Source of the DNA: Tricholoma matsutake
Taxonomy: Eukaryota > Basidiomycota > Agaricomycetes > Agaricales > Tricholomataceae
Direction: 5' to 3'
NCBI GenBank assembly: GCA_026075535.2
Contig: AP026549.1
Span: 2,976,001 to 3,040,000 of the forward strand
Length of the DNA: 64,000 bases
Below the pieces are notes generated by a model that had not been told where the DNA came from, did not search any database, and saw only the letters and a list, made by a program, of their open reading frames with translations. Positions 44,472-55,936 of the stretch are shown in pieces; within the stretch, counting starts at the first letter, position 1, and every line of letters begins with the position of its first letter. A program made the translations under genes and the position numbers.

Positions 44472-46625
44472 TTTGACAAGCAGTCCTTTTATGACTATTT
44501 AACAGTCGGTCTGACAGGTAACATCTAGAGGGCCTCACATCCTTCCTTAAACTTGTGTTATACCATCTGAAGCCATTTAGTAGGTTTTGTTTGGGTTTCT
44601 GGGTCGAGCATCATCAGTGGGTGCCAGTCATTATGAAGGTGTTCTGAAGGTTATGAAATCTTGTGAGGTCTTTGAAGGTCTGGGGCAGTGATGGCATTCC
44701 AATGGACAATGTACTAGCATTCCACAAAATGCAAAATGCATGTAACCATGTTATCGGGAACAAGGCTGGTGATAGCAGGGATATAAACCTAGATAGAATA
44801 TGCATATTAGATTCAAAAGGCAATGACTACAAATAACACTCACCTTCATCAATGCCTTCGAGTCATCCCCTGTCCATTGAGTGAAGTCCCACCTATCTGG
44901 GAATCATCATAGACCAGGAAACACAGGAACTGCCAAAACACTGTACATTGTTAATTGGTTAAGCATGATAGCTGAAAAAGGGTACACACCATCGGTCAAT
45001 CTCCTGGATATAGTGTAGAACTCCTGACTTGCTGTGTGTAACTATCAGATATTCTTTGACCCAGGCAACAAGGTGGTCTTATAACACTCACTTAATCAAC
45101 TGATGGAGGATGTTGGGTGTCATAAGCTTATGGATATCCACTCTGGGAAAGTGGTGCATAAATGGCTGTCAAAGTTTCAGAATGCGAGGGTAAAAATAAT
45201 GGCAAAAACTCACTGTAACATCATCATGGACACCATAATTATCCCAGATAGTGCCAGGATCAAAAGTTTTAAGCAGAAACTCCATCTTCTCTTGGGAACA
45301 CAAGTTGGCATTTGGGTCATCCAAATTCTTGGGAGGAGCTTCACATCTAGGCAGGTGTGTAAGTAGAGTATCCATAGCAGAGTAGAATGCAGTACACTGG
45401 GCACCAGTACTGGACAATCATAGGCAACCAGACTTGTTTGGGGTAGTCTGCAATATATGGACCAAGTGAAAAGATAGCACAGCAGTAGTGTCCATCTGGA
45501 CAGTGCACAACCTCTGGCGTCATCATTGATGGTCATAGAGAGGAAAAAATGTGTGCCAAGCATGCATGGTAGAGTTGTCAGCAGAACATCTGATATTCAA
45601 CCTTACCTCGATGCTTTCGGGTTGCTGAACTCTCTTAAATTGCAAAATGCATGCTAGTAACCAAGGGAACTCACTTTTTGGAATGGAGAGAAGTGCAATC
45701 GGCTGCATTCCTTGTGAATGTGAGCAGCATGTCAGATTATCCATGTTGCCAGGCCCAGCATACACAGGATGGAACTCCTGATGTCCTGTTGCAACAGACA
45801 CAGTTGTTTTGTCACTACCTACAACAATTGGCACAAGCATTGCCCCTTGTGCATTTGGATTTTCACAAAGAATATCCTGGTGAAAGTCAGCTTAGGGTAA
45901 TTGGCAGAACAAAAAAAAAACTTTCTGCTTCTTGCCAGGCCCAAGCACCTGACATCAGGTTTGACCATACATGGTCCTTTTTTTCATTGAACTGCATGTA
46001 AGGGACATAATCAAAATGGCCATGAAGGTCAGGTGAAGCGAGCTGGTCCTGCAAGACAAGGTGCGGATCACAGAAGCAAAGCTCATAGGATTGAAGTGCC
46101 CATTTCAGAGGTGTTCCAGGGAACTGGGGGCCAGCATAATGAAATTGAACAGTTTTCCATGGTACTGGACCTGCCTTAATGGAATCAATGGTTTGGTACA
46201 TCTGGTCTGCATTGCACCAAGGTAGCTCATCAATGTTACCTCCAGCATGCATAGTTGTAGCAAAGCCAGAAGTCCAATGCCTGGTTGATCTTGGGTTTGG
46301 AGCTCTGAAGGTCTGAGAAGTGAATGTTGGCAAATTCAAAGTCAAGGCAATTTGAGAAGGGGTGCCACGGGTTGGATGGCATTGCATCTACCAGAGTTAG
46401 TGGGGGTGGTTGATAGCCAGGCAATGCCATATTGCCATTTTTCTCACATGGAATAGCTAATGAAACCAGATGAGTGTCACTTAAAAACTTTTTGAAACTA
46501 AATACACATACCATCAAGGCCTGAATGTGATATAACCTTGAAAGCCTGTGAGAACTTCTCTTTTTCCCCCACAGCAAAGTTAGGTTGGTGCTTTGATTTG
46601 ACATGTGCAGTGAAACCACCTCCAT

Positions 46626-47400
46626 GTTGTCAAGAGAAGAACTGATCTACACAACAGCACTACAGGGTGCAGCTACTACTCATCACCCAGTCAAACAATG
46701 CTTGAGCCAGTTACAATGCACTGGGTGTCCTTTGGTCTAAGGCACACATTGTCTTTGACCATGAAATATTGCCCAAGGAGTGGGATGCAAAACTCAGGAA
46801 CAGTGGTAAAGCATATACTGGACAAACTTACCAGGAGGTTGCGACATTGTACAACTCCTCAAATCCACTTCATGTGCTTGCTATGCTGGTGGGTATAGTT
46901 GTGGCTAAAATGCTGCCCCAAATCAGTAACCCAGGTAATGTTGGGAACAATGTCAAAAACACAACCTCTGATGGCCTCATGCATGTGGTATGTATGGCAC
47001 CCTGGATACTGCCACCTCAAAGAGGAGTGGTCCTGAGCAATCCATTCATCACTTTGGTGCTCAGATTCATAATTGGTATATACAAAAAGATGTCACCCTT
47101 GTGCAGGTACATACATGTCCACTCATAACAATGGCTTAGGGAAGCTTAGGCAAAAAAACATGGTATGGCTTATTTCTACTGGAGATGGTGGATGTGTCTC
47201 CTATAGCAGTGTGGTGGGATGGACTAGTGATAGGATGTGTGACTATGTACAGGGGTGACTCTCTACTACATGGTCACATGACTACCAATCACACTACTCC
47301 ATCTGCCCATCTCCCAAATGGTGACATCCCCATCACTGCAGAAAAAAGAAAAACAAGAACAATAGGTCAGTACTTTGCACTCACCCACCTAATTCTATAG
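46626..47400 (+). other. Unassigned degenerate ORFs
   Basis: A plus frame at 46769-47128 (119 codons) begins L-P-K-E-W-D-A-K-L-R-N-S-G-K-A-Y-T-G and is preceded by matching-looking codons in another frame from about 46700. It looks like decayed coding sequence, but I cannot name the family. CpG is nearly absent, as in the other old transposon blocks. Confidence 0.3.
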
Positions 47401-47600
47401 GACTCCAAGTTGTCCAAGTGGAGTCCAAGTGGAGTCTGACTTGTCCAACTGGACTCTGACTTTTCTGACTGGAGTCTGATCAGACTATCATTGGACTGTC
47501 ACTCCAAGATTGACATAGGATATTTCTGAGAGTATTCTGAGTAAATTCCAGTCCAGGTATAGTCTGAGGGAATCTGCACAGATTCTGAGTAGTGAATGAC
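47401..47600. repeat. Cluster of GACTCC/GGAGTC subterminal-type repeats
   Basis: Variants of GTCCAAGTGGAGTC, CTGACTTGTCCAACTGGA and GACTGGAGTCTGATC follow each other in both orientations at 47401-47510. Such clusters are typical of the subterminal part of DNA transposons. The matching opposite end was not found. Confidence 0.4.
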
Positions 47601-47642
47601 TTAGTAATATTTATGGAATAAAGTGTGATCAAAATTTGAATG

Positions 47643-47732
47643 TCAAAGAAAGGGTTTGAACCCAAGACCTCAGGATTATGGTCACATGACAAATTGGCAA
47701 TCTACCACTCTGCCAACCTGGGCAGTATTATC
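47643..47732 (-). repeat. tRNA-derived SINE head or decayed tRNA, Met-like
   Basis: On the minus strand TGGCAGAGTGGTAG matches the A box of a RNA polymerase III promoter. GGTTCAAACCC about 45 nt later matches the B box. Between them lies GACCATAATCCTGAGGTC, resembling a tRNA-Met anticodon arm with CAT. The acceptor stem does not close and there is extra sequence before the anticodon arm, so a working tRNA is unlikely. Confidence 0.55.
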
Positions 47733-48170
47733 TTGTGTTATTAATACTACTTATTACTTATTTCAATACTTTTTTTAAAATCTTGCACAAAGGTGCCAGT
47801 TATAACATAATTCACAAAAACTAAATTAATATAATGTAATACAAACTAAAAGAAACCACCCCCATGCAAAACATGGGGGGGGGGGCAATGCATGCTGGGT
47901 CGCCCTCATCATCATCATCTGTAGCACCCATGGTCCACCCTGTGAGCAGTTGCTCACAGCGGTACATCAGCAAATTCACAAAAACAAATTTGAGCTTTAT
48001 AAAAATGGTATACACTCAATAAAGTCAAAAAGTGAGAAGCCATTTGGCTAGCCCCCCCCCCTGAAAAGTCATGGTGTGGAAGTCGGATGTAAAGCCAGGA
48101 AAGTCAAAAAAGTATTGTAAAGTATGTAAAGTACCAAAAAGATCAATCAAGAAATAAAGTCGTGCCAGAA
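47733..48170. other. AT-rich noncoding stretch with a long G run
   Basis: Contains eleven or more consecutive G near 47876, facing a CCCCCATGCAAAACATGGGGG hairpin, a GTGAGCAGTTGCTCAC hairpin near 47941 and a C run near 48053. The AAAGTCAAAAAGT motif occurs at 48013 and 48103. No gene. Confidence 0.4.
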
Positions 48171-50540
48171 TTAGAGGTCAGCAAATTCAGCAGTGTCATC
48201 ATAGTATAGGGTATATATGTCATGCACATATGGTTTCTGCTCCTTGATGGGGCTACTGCTAAAGTTAAGAGCATGGCGACCTATATCTGTCTGTGAAACA
48301 TCAGCAGTAAGTACACCTGACTCATTGTTGGCTTTAGTAAATTTGCAAGCCTGATAGAACTCGGGCCACTTGTTAAATGCATCCACACTTTCAATGTATT
48401 TGGTAAGAAGAGCTTTATGCTCAGAATTGAAAGGCCCAGGGTCTTTGTATTCCCCATTCTTTTTGAATGCTCAAACTCCATGCTCAAGCTATGTCAGTCC
48501 TTGTTGAGAGTAGATAATGGCTTATCAATGGAGAACCCACCAAAACAAGGATCAGTGCAATTAGCCCACGGGGATGCCCATAATCAATGAGGGAGGAATG
48601 CATGTACTTCAGGTATGGCTCAGCTAAACTGATCATGAATGGCATCATAAGTAAGCCTTTTGGCTTCTACAGAAGAAAAACACTGATTAAATCACAATTT
48701 GCATAGATCTGAGAAATGTACCTTGAAATTCAGTGACCCCTTTACAAGACTGTACCCTGGAAGGCATGGTTCCTTATAAACTAGCTCCCCCAAGCAAGCT
48801 GCACAAGTCCAGACAACCCATTCCTTAACTTCCTGCTTGGACATTTCAGAAAGATATGTCATGACAGTTCCAAGACCAGTGCAAGCAAGGTTAGACCTGA
48901 GGGTTTGAAGGTTGTTGTAAATCTTTAAAACATGATAAGAATGAGTACTATCATTGAGATAATAATTTTATATGCACAGTGTGGTGGAAAACATCCTTGT
49001 GAACAGGATTATATTGTACTTCTGGAGATGTTTTCTTAAATGCTTTGCGAACAATCTTAAGGAGGTGATTTGATTCAAGGGAATAGCCATTGAAGTGGTC
49101 ATCAGAGGCCATCCACATGTGATAACAAGTTGCATGGAACTGCTTCACCAGTGCTGAGTTGTGAAATAGGAGAGGCAAATCTGTAAATCATCATGCTGAT
49201 TTGATTTGCTTGACAAGCACAGATGGCAGTTCAACTGCCTCTGACTTGACTGCATTGATGTGGTTTGACACTTTTGGCACAATGGCCACTTTAACTTTCC
49301 CATCTTTGCAATGGGCTTGCACTCAGCTGGTACCTTGTAGACAGCCTATCAAGGATCAAAAAAATGAGGAGATAGATAAGCAAATAAGGACCTTGTTTGT
49401 TTAAGTAGGACCTCTCGCCTTCTTTGGATTTGAGCCATGAACAGGCATTGACTCATTTCCACTGTCATCGGAATCAGAAATGGATGTGATGACCTGTAGG
49501 TACTGGCATTGAATACATAATAAATATGATGAAAACAGGTGCTTACTGCATTCACAGGCCCTTGCTTCCTTTTCTCAAACTGTGGCTGGACAGACAACTC
49601 ATCCTCATCATTGAGCCCACTAACCATGGAATCATCTTGGATGAGACCATGGTTGAGCTTCACCTTCTCCTTTAAGCCTTCTTTGAGTCCACTTGCGGGA
49701 GGCAAGACCCTGTCCTGATTTGGCTATTGACATGACACCGGATAATCAAACTCACCCTTTTTCACACTGCCTTTCTTTCCCCTCACCACTTCCTTCTGCT
49801 CTGTGACTTGGGCAAGCAGTGCTCATTTGTCCTTGGGCTTACGTCCCTATTGGGGTACATTTAGTTCTTTGACCTGCGGTTAATGTAGATTCCACTTACC
49901 TTCACTTGTTTAGACCCAGCCATGCCCCCATGGCCAGTTGGGGTCAGTTTCTCTTCGTTGCTGTCCGATCCATCTTCTTCTGCTTCACTCCAGTTGAATT
50001 GTTCACCACTGTTATCAGCCAAGACATCAAAGACACTTGGCTGGCACTGTAAGACATGCTGGCACCTTGCTGCTTCCTCGAGCTCTTGGTCAACCTCCAT
50101 CTCGACAAGCTGAGCCACTGCATCTGCTTTAGTGGCTACAGTGGCTTTGGCTTTGGCCTCCCTCTTGGCCTTTTCAGCAGCAATTTCAGCTTTGGTATGT
50201 TGTCCTCACTTTCCAATAAGATGGTCAGGATGCTCATTCATATGTTTCTGTGGTCCCATAGCCTATAGGAGGAGTTACTGGTGAGGCAGAGCATCATTGC
50301 TGATGCTGGCTACCACCTGTAGCTTTTTTGGCTCTCTTCATAGTCTGTACATTTTTTTCAGTGTCAGACAGGACATCACTGATGGTCCATTTATTGGCAG
50401 CCATTTTGTTAACATTACCATGGGAACATGTAGTCAGCATATTTGGAATGGCAAGAGGAAGCAGCACAGAAGGATGAGGTTTGGGTTTGAGTTGGGGTGA
50501 TGTGGCAATGGATGACACATCTGTAAACTATGTTGGACTT
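48171..50540 (-). pseudogene. Decayed multi-block protein of unknown family
   Basis: Minus-strand frames appear in sequence: 50294-50518, 49861-50118 (E-M-E-V-D-Q-E-L-E-E-A-A-R-C then an acidic stretch and G-G-M-A-G-S-K), 49349-49705, 48951-49178 (N-S-A-L-V-K-Q-F-H-A-T-C-Y) and 48171-48386. I associate the Glu-rich then Gly/Lys-rich N-terminal type with ORFs that accompany basidiomycete DNA transposons, but cannot name it. Stops and frame changes are common. It may be the partner ORF of the Plavaka remnant to its left. Confidence 0.35.
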
Positions 50541-50603
50541 TTGAGTTGGTACATTTCCTGACAAAATCTATGCTCTCACACCATCTTTCTTTAGTTCTCC
50601 ATG

Positions 50604-51461
50604 TAGTGCTTGAAAGTCTGGTCCAGTCCCAGTTTTTGACCTCCTTGAGGGAGGACCAGGACCAGAACCAGTTCTTATATTTCATAAATACTAAAAAGAC
50701 CAGACCAGACCCTACAGGACTGGTCCATGTCAGTTGCAGTTGGTTTGGAAACTGGTCAAGACCAGTTTACAACTGGACCTGGTCCTAGACTGGTCCAGCC
50801 AACTGTCACTGACAATTAATTACTTACTTAAGTTGTACTACTGGACTATCGGTTACACAGTTGCCAAATCAAGATAGAATTAATGCTTTAAGGTCCAGTT
50901 TGGTTTGGTTTTTAATAAATCATTGACAACTGACTACCTGATCACAGGAAAAACCTGCGAGTCATGTTGCCATGACTTGCAGGTTCCTTTCCCATGATGA
51001 CATACCCTGCAAGTCATGTCAACATGAGGCGTGGGGTGCTCATATCTGTAATAATTTGTTGAAAAGATATGAAATTATTATAGATTTGAGCAACTCACAC
51101 CTCATGGTGACCTGACTCACGGGGTATGTCATCGCAGGAAAGGAACCCGCAAGTCATGGCGACATGACTTGCAGGTTTTTCCCATGATCAGGTAGTCAGT
51201 TGTCAATGATTTATTACTAAAAACCAAACCAAACCAGACCTTAAAGTACTAATTCTATCTTGAGTTGCCAACTGTAAGTTTGGTTCCAGACTGGTTAAGA
51301 CTGGTCTCGATTGGTTTTACTGGTCCTCAAGGGATCAGTGAACCATAGACCAAACCATACTGTAACCAGTAGGACTGGGACTGAAGGTCTGGTTCTATCG
51401 GTTGTGGTTCAGTTCAGTCTCGGTCTTTTTCTGGTCCTTGTGACCAGACCTTTAAGCACTA
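50604..51461. mobile_element. Nonautonomous hAT element (858 bp) carrying an internal palindrome
   Basis: The ends are TAGTGCTTGAAAGTCTGGTC and, inverted, GACCAGACCTTTAAGCACTA. The flanks TCTCCATG (50596-50603) and CCTCCATG (51462-51469) form an 8-bp duplication with one mismatch. Its termini resemble those of the element at 43635-44471 (TAGTGTTTAAAGGTCC), so both belong to one family. GGACCAG/CTGGTCC motifs fill the subterminal parts. The middle is a separate near-perfect palindrome. Confidence 0.85.
50864..51270. repeat. ~400-bp near-perfect palindrome nested in the hAT element
   Basis: Arms of about 200 bp pair from CAAGATAGAATTA at the outside through TTTAAGGTC, GGTTTGGTTTTTA, AAATCATTGACAACTGACTA, CCTGATCA and AACCTGC(G/A)AGTCATG to the centre near 51060-51075. 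Its outer ACTTTAAGGTCTGG and CTTTAAGGTCCAG segments resemble the ends of the enclosing hAT element. It may therefore be a second, palindromic member of the same family that jumped into the first. Confidence 0.85.
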
Positions 51462-51469
51462 CCTCCATG

Positions 51470-51859
51470 CACTGCTCATGTCTCATCAATGCACATTGTG
51501 TGGGAAGTCCTTTATCTCCTACCATGGGTATCACATTTTGGATTTCCTTAGCTCCAAGATTGACCCAGTATCAATGGGTAGGCTTCATCAAATTCTGCCC
51601 TGCTGAGATGTGGGATCTTGTTTCCATGGGATGTTGTTGACATGTAACTTGCACTATGAGGGCCACTGCTTCATGTAAGAGTGTCCTCTTACATCAGCAT
51701 CTGTACTATCACATGTTATCCTGATAGTATATAGTCTATTCCTTGAGTATTGTACTGTAGCTTAGTTTCCTCCCCTGAAATATACTAAGTTCTTAATATG
51801 TTTCAGTCTCCTTGAGTGTTGGAAGCTCTGGCTTCCTTCCACTTCACATGGCATGTCCA
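51470..51859. other. Spacer, nothing recognised
   Basis: A plus frame at 51311-51640 runs from the hAT element into this stretch and is not recognised. The right part, from about 51790, may still be the 3' end of the Helitron fragment that follows on the minus strand. Confidence 0.35.
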
Positions 51860-53460
51860 AGTTCTTTCAGGGGAGGAGTGATAAAAATATAAAAATAAAT
51901 CTGAATCTGAATCTTTGCAAGAGTTTTTGGCCCAGGGATCACGATTTGATGTTTGAGCTGAGCATCATGCAGAAGACAGCAGATAGAAGGCCATGACTGC
52001 ACCACCTTTACAAATTGAAGCAACATCTTGAGCCTCATAAGCTAATAGTAACAATGCACCTGTCAACAATCCATCATGAAACCAGACCATACCGGTGCTA
52101 GTGATCACATGTGATGTGAAATGTTCATCTCCATGGTAAACCACTCCTCTCAGGGTGTATTGAACATGGGTGGTGTCTCCACAGGTAATCCAGAGAACTA
52201 GAGAAAGAGATGGCACACTGATTTCTAAGTCAAAGACAAGCACAGGTGGAGTCTGAACAAAAGAAGTCTTATATAACAAGTGAGTGTCACAAGTCAAGCA
52301 TCTGGAAGCCACAAATATGGTAAAGTCATTCATGCAGGCTTGCAGAGACATACCGGGTTGCCCAAACACAATCAATTCACAGTTAGAAGTTGGTGATCTC
52401 CTCCTGTCAATGTTGTGTCCATTAGGGCAGACAAGATCAGACACTATGACTGGGTGGCAAGTCACAAACAGCTGCTCTGCAATACAGGGCACACTTGCAT
52501 ATTTTTCCATAAATTGAGGAGATATTCTGCTCAAAATGATGCTTGATGAAGTCACATATTTGTTCCAAAGAGAACCACTGAGTTGAGGCCACTGCACAGC
52601 ACTGACAACTGCTGGAAAGCTATCATGCAATTCAAAGCTAGAAACCAAGGCTGACTGCAAACTTCACCACGATGCACTGATCTCAGGACTCTCACACCAT
52701 ATATTAAACAAGACTACAAATATAGTGTCATATGCACAGCTATTGTTTGACCAAACAGTGCCAACTGGAACTCTCAGATGGATGGAGTCAGACAGGTCAA
52801 CAGAGGGATGAAGCAATTTAATTCTTTTTATCTGAGGACATTTATCTGCAGGCACCAAATAGGAAGACCTCTGCCACTTTAAAGTGATGAGACTTAGAGT
52901 CTGACATGTTGCATTTGTGGGTGTAGATGGTTCATTGATAGTGCTTGTAGTAAAAGAGGCAGGGTTATCAATCTTTGCAGTGGTGTTATTTGAGCCAATT
53001 ATATGCCAATCAACATATTTCTTCCACTCCAGAAAAGGATCTGATTTACTCCAATGGATGGCCTTGTGCATTTTGGATGGCATGTAGGTCTCACCCTTGT
53101 GCTGTTGAAATAAATCTATCAGGTGTTCCTATGATCTGCCATTGCTATAGATCTTGGCAGCTTATCCTCAAATCTGAGTGCAGTGATGTTATCTAACAGG
53201 TCCAGCTCTCGAAATTCTTGGTGCAGTGCTCCTGATGCACCTCTAGTAATTTTGCTTGCATGAAAGCTTGACAGAATCAAGGTTCCTGCAGCAGTTGCAC
53301 TTCTTGACAGAGCTGTGTAATATCCTTGGTGAGATCAACACTGGCTTAGGTCTACAACATTGAATGGGCAAGTCTTTCCTTGGGAGGCATAGTCTGTCAT
53401 TGCAAAATTTGGCAGGGCCTCAACCTGATTTCTTGATATGGTAAGTGAGGTGTCTGTAAG
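51860..53460 (-). mobile_element. 3'-terminal fragment of a second Helitron
   Basis: On the minus strand it repeats, in order, the last part of the Helitron at 34080-36040. It starts with the end of the helicase (P-N-F-A-M-T-D-Y-A-S-Q-G-K-T, near 53400; Y-T-A-L-S-R-S-A). Then comes the linker and W-S-N-N-S-C-A-Y-D (52664-53083), and the His-box region Y-T-L-R-G-V-V-Y-H-G-D-E-H-F with W-F-H-D-G (51965-52660). Here the two halves of the protease-like domain are not separated by an LTR. A frameshift lies near 52662. The 5' two thirds of the element are missing. Confidence 0.85.
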
Positions 53461-54301
53461 GATGGCATTGTTTACACTTATGTACCATCAGCCTCAGACA
53501 CATCCTCAGCCTCACCCTTAATGATCTCTTATGACTCCAAAAAAAAAAAGTATGCCTGACAGAACACAACCAACTGTTCATATGAAAACAAAAAATAGAA
53601 TAGGTGATTAACTATAACAATAATTTAATAGAAGTTATCAGATCTACAATAAAAATAGAAATAATATATTTTACTAGACTTTAATAAATTATAAAATATA
53701 ACAATTAATTAATAATAAAATAGATAAATACTATTTTATTAATCTAATTTTTGTTTTTAAGATCTACAGATTAATAAATCTAAAATTGTAGATTTAACTG
53801 TGCTCTGGCTGATCAGTTGCACAGTCAACTTCAGTCTGCTTCCCTGCTTGCACTTTCTTTCCTTATCCACTTTGACTTTAAACTTATTCTCCCTCAGAAC
53901 ATCCATTTATATTCTCTATTGCAAGCAACTTATCCAATGTTGTCAATTCTCTAGCTTGCAGCCTAGACATGACCCCATAAATCAGGTGCCTATTCAGCAA
54001 AAAACAGTCCATGCATGGATCACAATGCCTTAAACTCTGCCATGTCAATTGCTATCCAAAACATTCAGATTGCATTTGAAGAACTTGGCCACACTGTTGA
54101 TATTATTTTACACACACAGTGGGTATGCTGTGAGACTTAACAAACAGAAATGGTTATGTTTGCTGTTCTTAGGTAACATACATGAGGTACACTTGCAGTT
54201 TCTCCCTTCCTTCTAAATTCAGTTATATATTTATATGCCAGCATTTACCATCTCTATCCACTATTGACAGCTAAGTCATCACAACTAGCATACAACAAAT
54301 G
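53461..54301. other. AT-rich noncoding stretch up to the gypsy-A LTR
   Basis: 53580-53790 is strongly AT-rich with runs such as AATAATAAAATAG. The remainder has short frames only. The five bases AAATG at 54297-54301 directly precede the LTR and would be one copy of its target duplication. The other copy should lie beyond the right edge. Confidence 0.45.
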
Positions 54302-54703
54302 TGTTAGGGCAACACCCACTATCTGCTAGCTAAGACCATGTGGGTTCTCTCTACAAGAAGGGGGCGGGATCCACGCTTGTGATCGGGGAATTGATGGTTT
54401 TGATGCAAGGGGTTATTAATAGATGAGTTGGTTGAGAAAGGCCTTTCACACCGAAAATGTAGGTGGAATACCTAAGAGAACACAACTGGGGTCCCCTAGG
54501 CATATATTTAGGGTTTATATACTATGTTACATATATTGTACATTGTTGTTACCGATGCACTCATACATGCATGTACAAATTGATGCGTGCAAAATAAAAT
54601 TTTCATGCTATCAAAGTGTAGCGTCATTTGGCATCATGTAGTGTAATTCGACATAATAAAATAAAAATGAAATTTTATTAGGTAATGGGGTGGTTTCCTA
54701 ACA
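54302..54703 (-). mobile_element. 3' LTR of gypsy element A (402 bp)
   Basis: Begins TGTTAGGGCAACACC and ends GGTTTCCTAACA on the plus strand. The element is read on the minus strand, so this is its 3' LTR. It is followed at 54704-54718 by TTACCCCCCTTTTA, which is the polypurine tract AAAAGGGGGGTAA in the element's sense. It aligns end to end with the solo LTR at 34840-35241, with a small number of scattered, mostly transition-type differences. Confidence 0.93.
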
Positions 54704-54714
54704 TTACCCCCCTT

Positions 54715-55936
54715 TTATGCCTCGACTTCCAGGTGAGAAAATATTACATCTGTCCCCTCTGTGAAATTTTGGTAAGGCCGGAATTTCATCCCCTCATACA
54801 CCATTCTCGCAATGCGACGTGGAGCATTCAGATTACATTTAAAGAATTGGGCAATCATGTTGCATGCTCGCTTACAATTCTCTTTGGGCTCCCACAAATT
54901 ATTTTCATCGGTATAGTTTTTCCACTTTATTAAGAACTCCAATTTGTTCTGTTGAAGACGTGAGTCTAGAATTTCTTCAACTATGTATTCTGGAGCACCT
55001 TCTACTATTATCAGAGGTTGCGGGGTAGTTTGTTGGCCAGGAATAGTGGGTGGGTGGTAAGGGCATAGGTGGGATACATTAATCTCAGAATCAATCTTGA
55101 ATGATTGGGGTAATTTTAGCACTACCACATTAGGCAAGATTACTTTAGAGATTGCATATGGGCCAACTTGTTTTTCTGTAAGTTTCCTCGAAGGTTGTGG
55201 AATATTCAGGTCCTTGGTACTTAGCCATACCAAGTCACCAACTTTGTACTCTGGAGCACATGCTTGAGTACGATCTGCATGTCACATCATGTCATCATGT
55301 GCTTTCTTCAATGCCACCTCTGCTTCCTCTTGTACCTTTTGCATCTTAGATACAAAATCTTCTACCGACTGTACTTTGACTTCCCTTCTGGGTTCTACTC
55401 CCATGTGAGGATGATATCCATAATTCATGAAAAAGGGTGACATACAAGTAGCCGAATGGAATTTGTTATTGTGGGAAAATTCGGCAATTGCCAGCCATTC
55501 AGGCCAGTCAGTTTGTCAGTAGTTGACAAACATACATAGGTACTGCTCCAACTCCTGGTTCATTCTCTCTGTCTGCCCATCAGTCTGTGGGTGATATGCC
55601 ATAGATAGTTTAGTTTCAATTCCCAATATGTTGTTCAATTCTCATATAAACACAGAAGCAAATTGTGGTCTGCGATCGGAGATAATGGTATCGGGTAACC
55701 CATGTAACTGCCATACAGAGGTGCACTAAGCCCAATGATGAGGTTTCTGTAGTAGTAGGAATAATATGGACCTCCTTTGTGAAGCGGTGGCATACTATGA
55801 ATATTGCATTGTACCCTTGAGCCTCGGGTAATCCAGTAATAAAATCCACAGATATATCTCGCCACGGCGCTTTAGGTATAGGGTTTGGCATTAATTTCCT
55901 GCAGGTTTTTCTGGAAATTTCTTCCCCCTCATGCAC
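54715..55936 (-). pseudogene. Gypsy A: integrase core and chromodomain
   Basis: S-V-D-F-I-T-G-L-P (first catalytic Asp), I-I-S-D-R-R-P-Q-F-A-S (second, via a shifted frame) and [11 protein letters not shown] (catalytic Glu). Then V-G-P-Y-A-I-S-K-V-I and the chromodomain Y-I-V-E-E-I-L-D-S-R...L-I-K-W-K-N-Y...N-L-W-E-P-K-E-N. Chromodomains direct such elements to marked chromatin. TGA codons lie at 55642-55644, 55516-55518 and 55282-55284, plus frameshifts near 55730 and 55905. Confidence 0.85.

Larger units (their letters stand above)
42330..46625 (-). pseudogene. Plavaka-type (CMC superfamily) transposase pseudogene, split by insertions
   Basis: Minus-strand fragments follow the order of basidiomycete Plavaka transposases. 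Q-F-N-E-K-K-D-H-V-W-S-N-L-M-S-G-A is at 45887-46387. V-P-I-V-V-G-S-D-K-T-T-V-S-V-A-T-G is at 45523-45840. A block with L-P-R-C-E-A-P-P is at 45169-45417. Q-W-T-G-D-D-S-K-A-L-M-K, ending at a GTGAGT donor, is at 44835-44880, and F-H-N-L-Q-N-T-F-I-M-T-G is near 44630. C-terminal S-P-N-G-L-C...T-E-S-K-H-K-P-A-V-K-E and Q-Y-I-L-S-L-A-N-G-D-L-P lie at 42415-42785. Frame changes and stops make it non-functional. About 1.8 kb of foreign DNA (roughly 42790-44600) separates the last two blocks. Confidence 0.8.
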
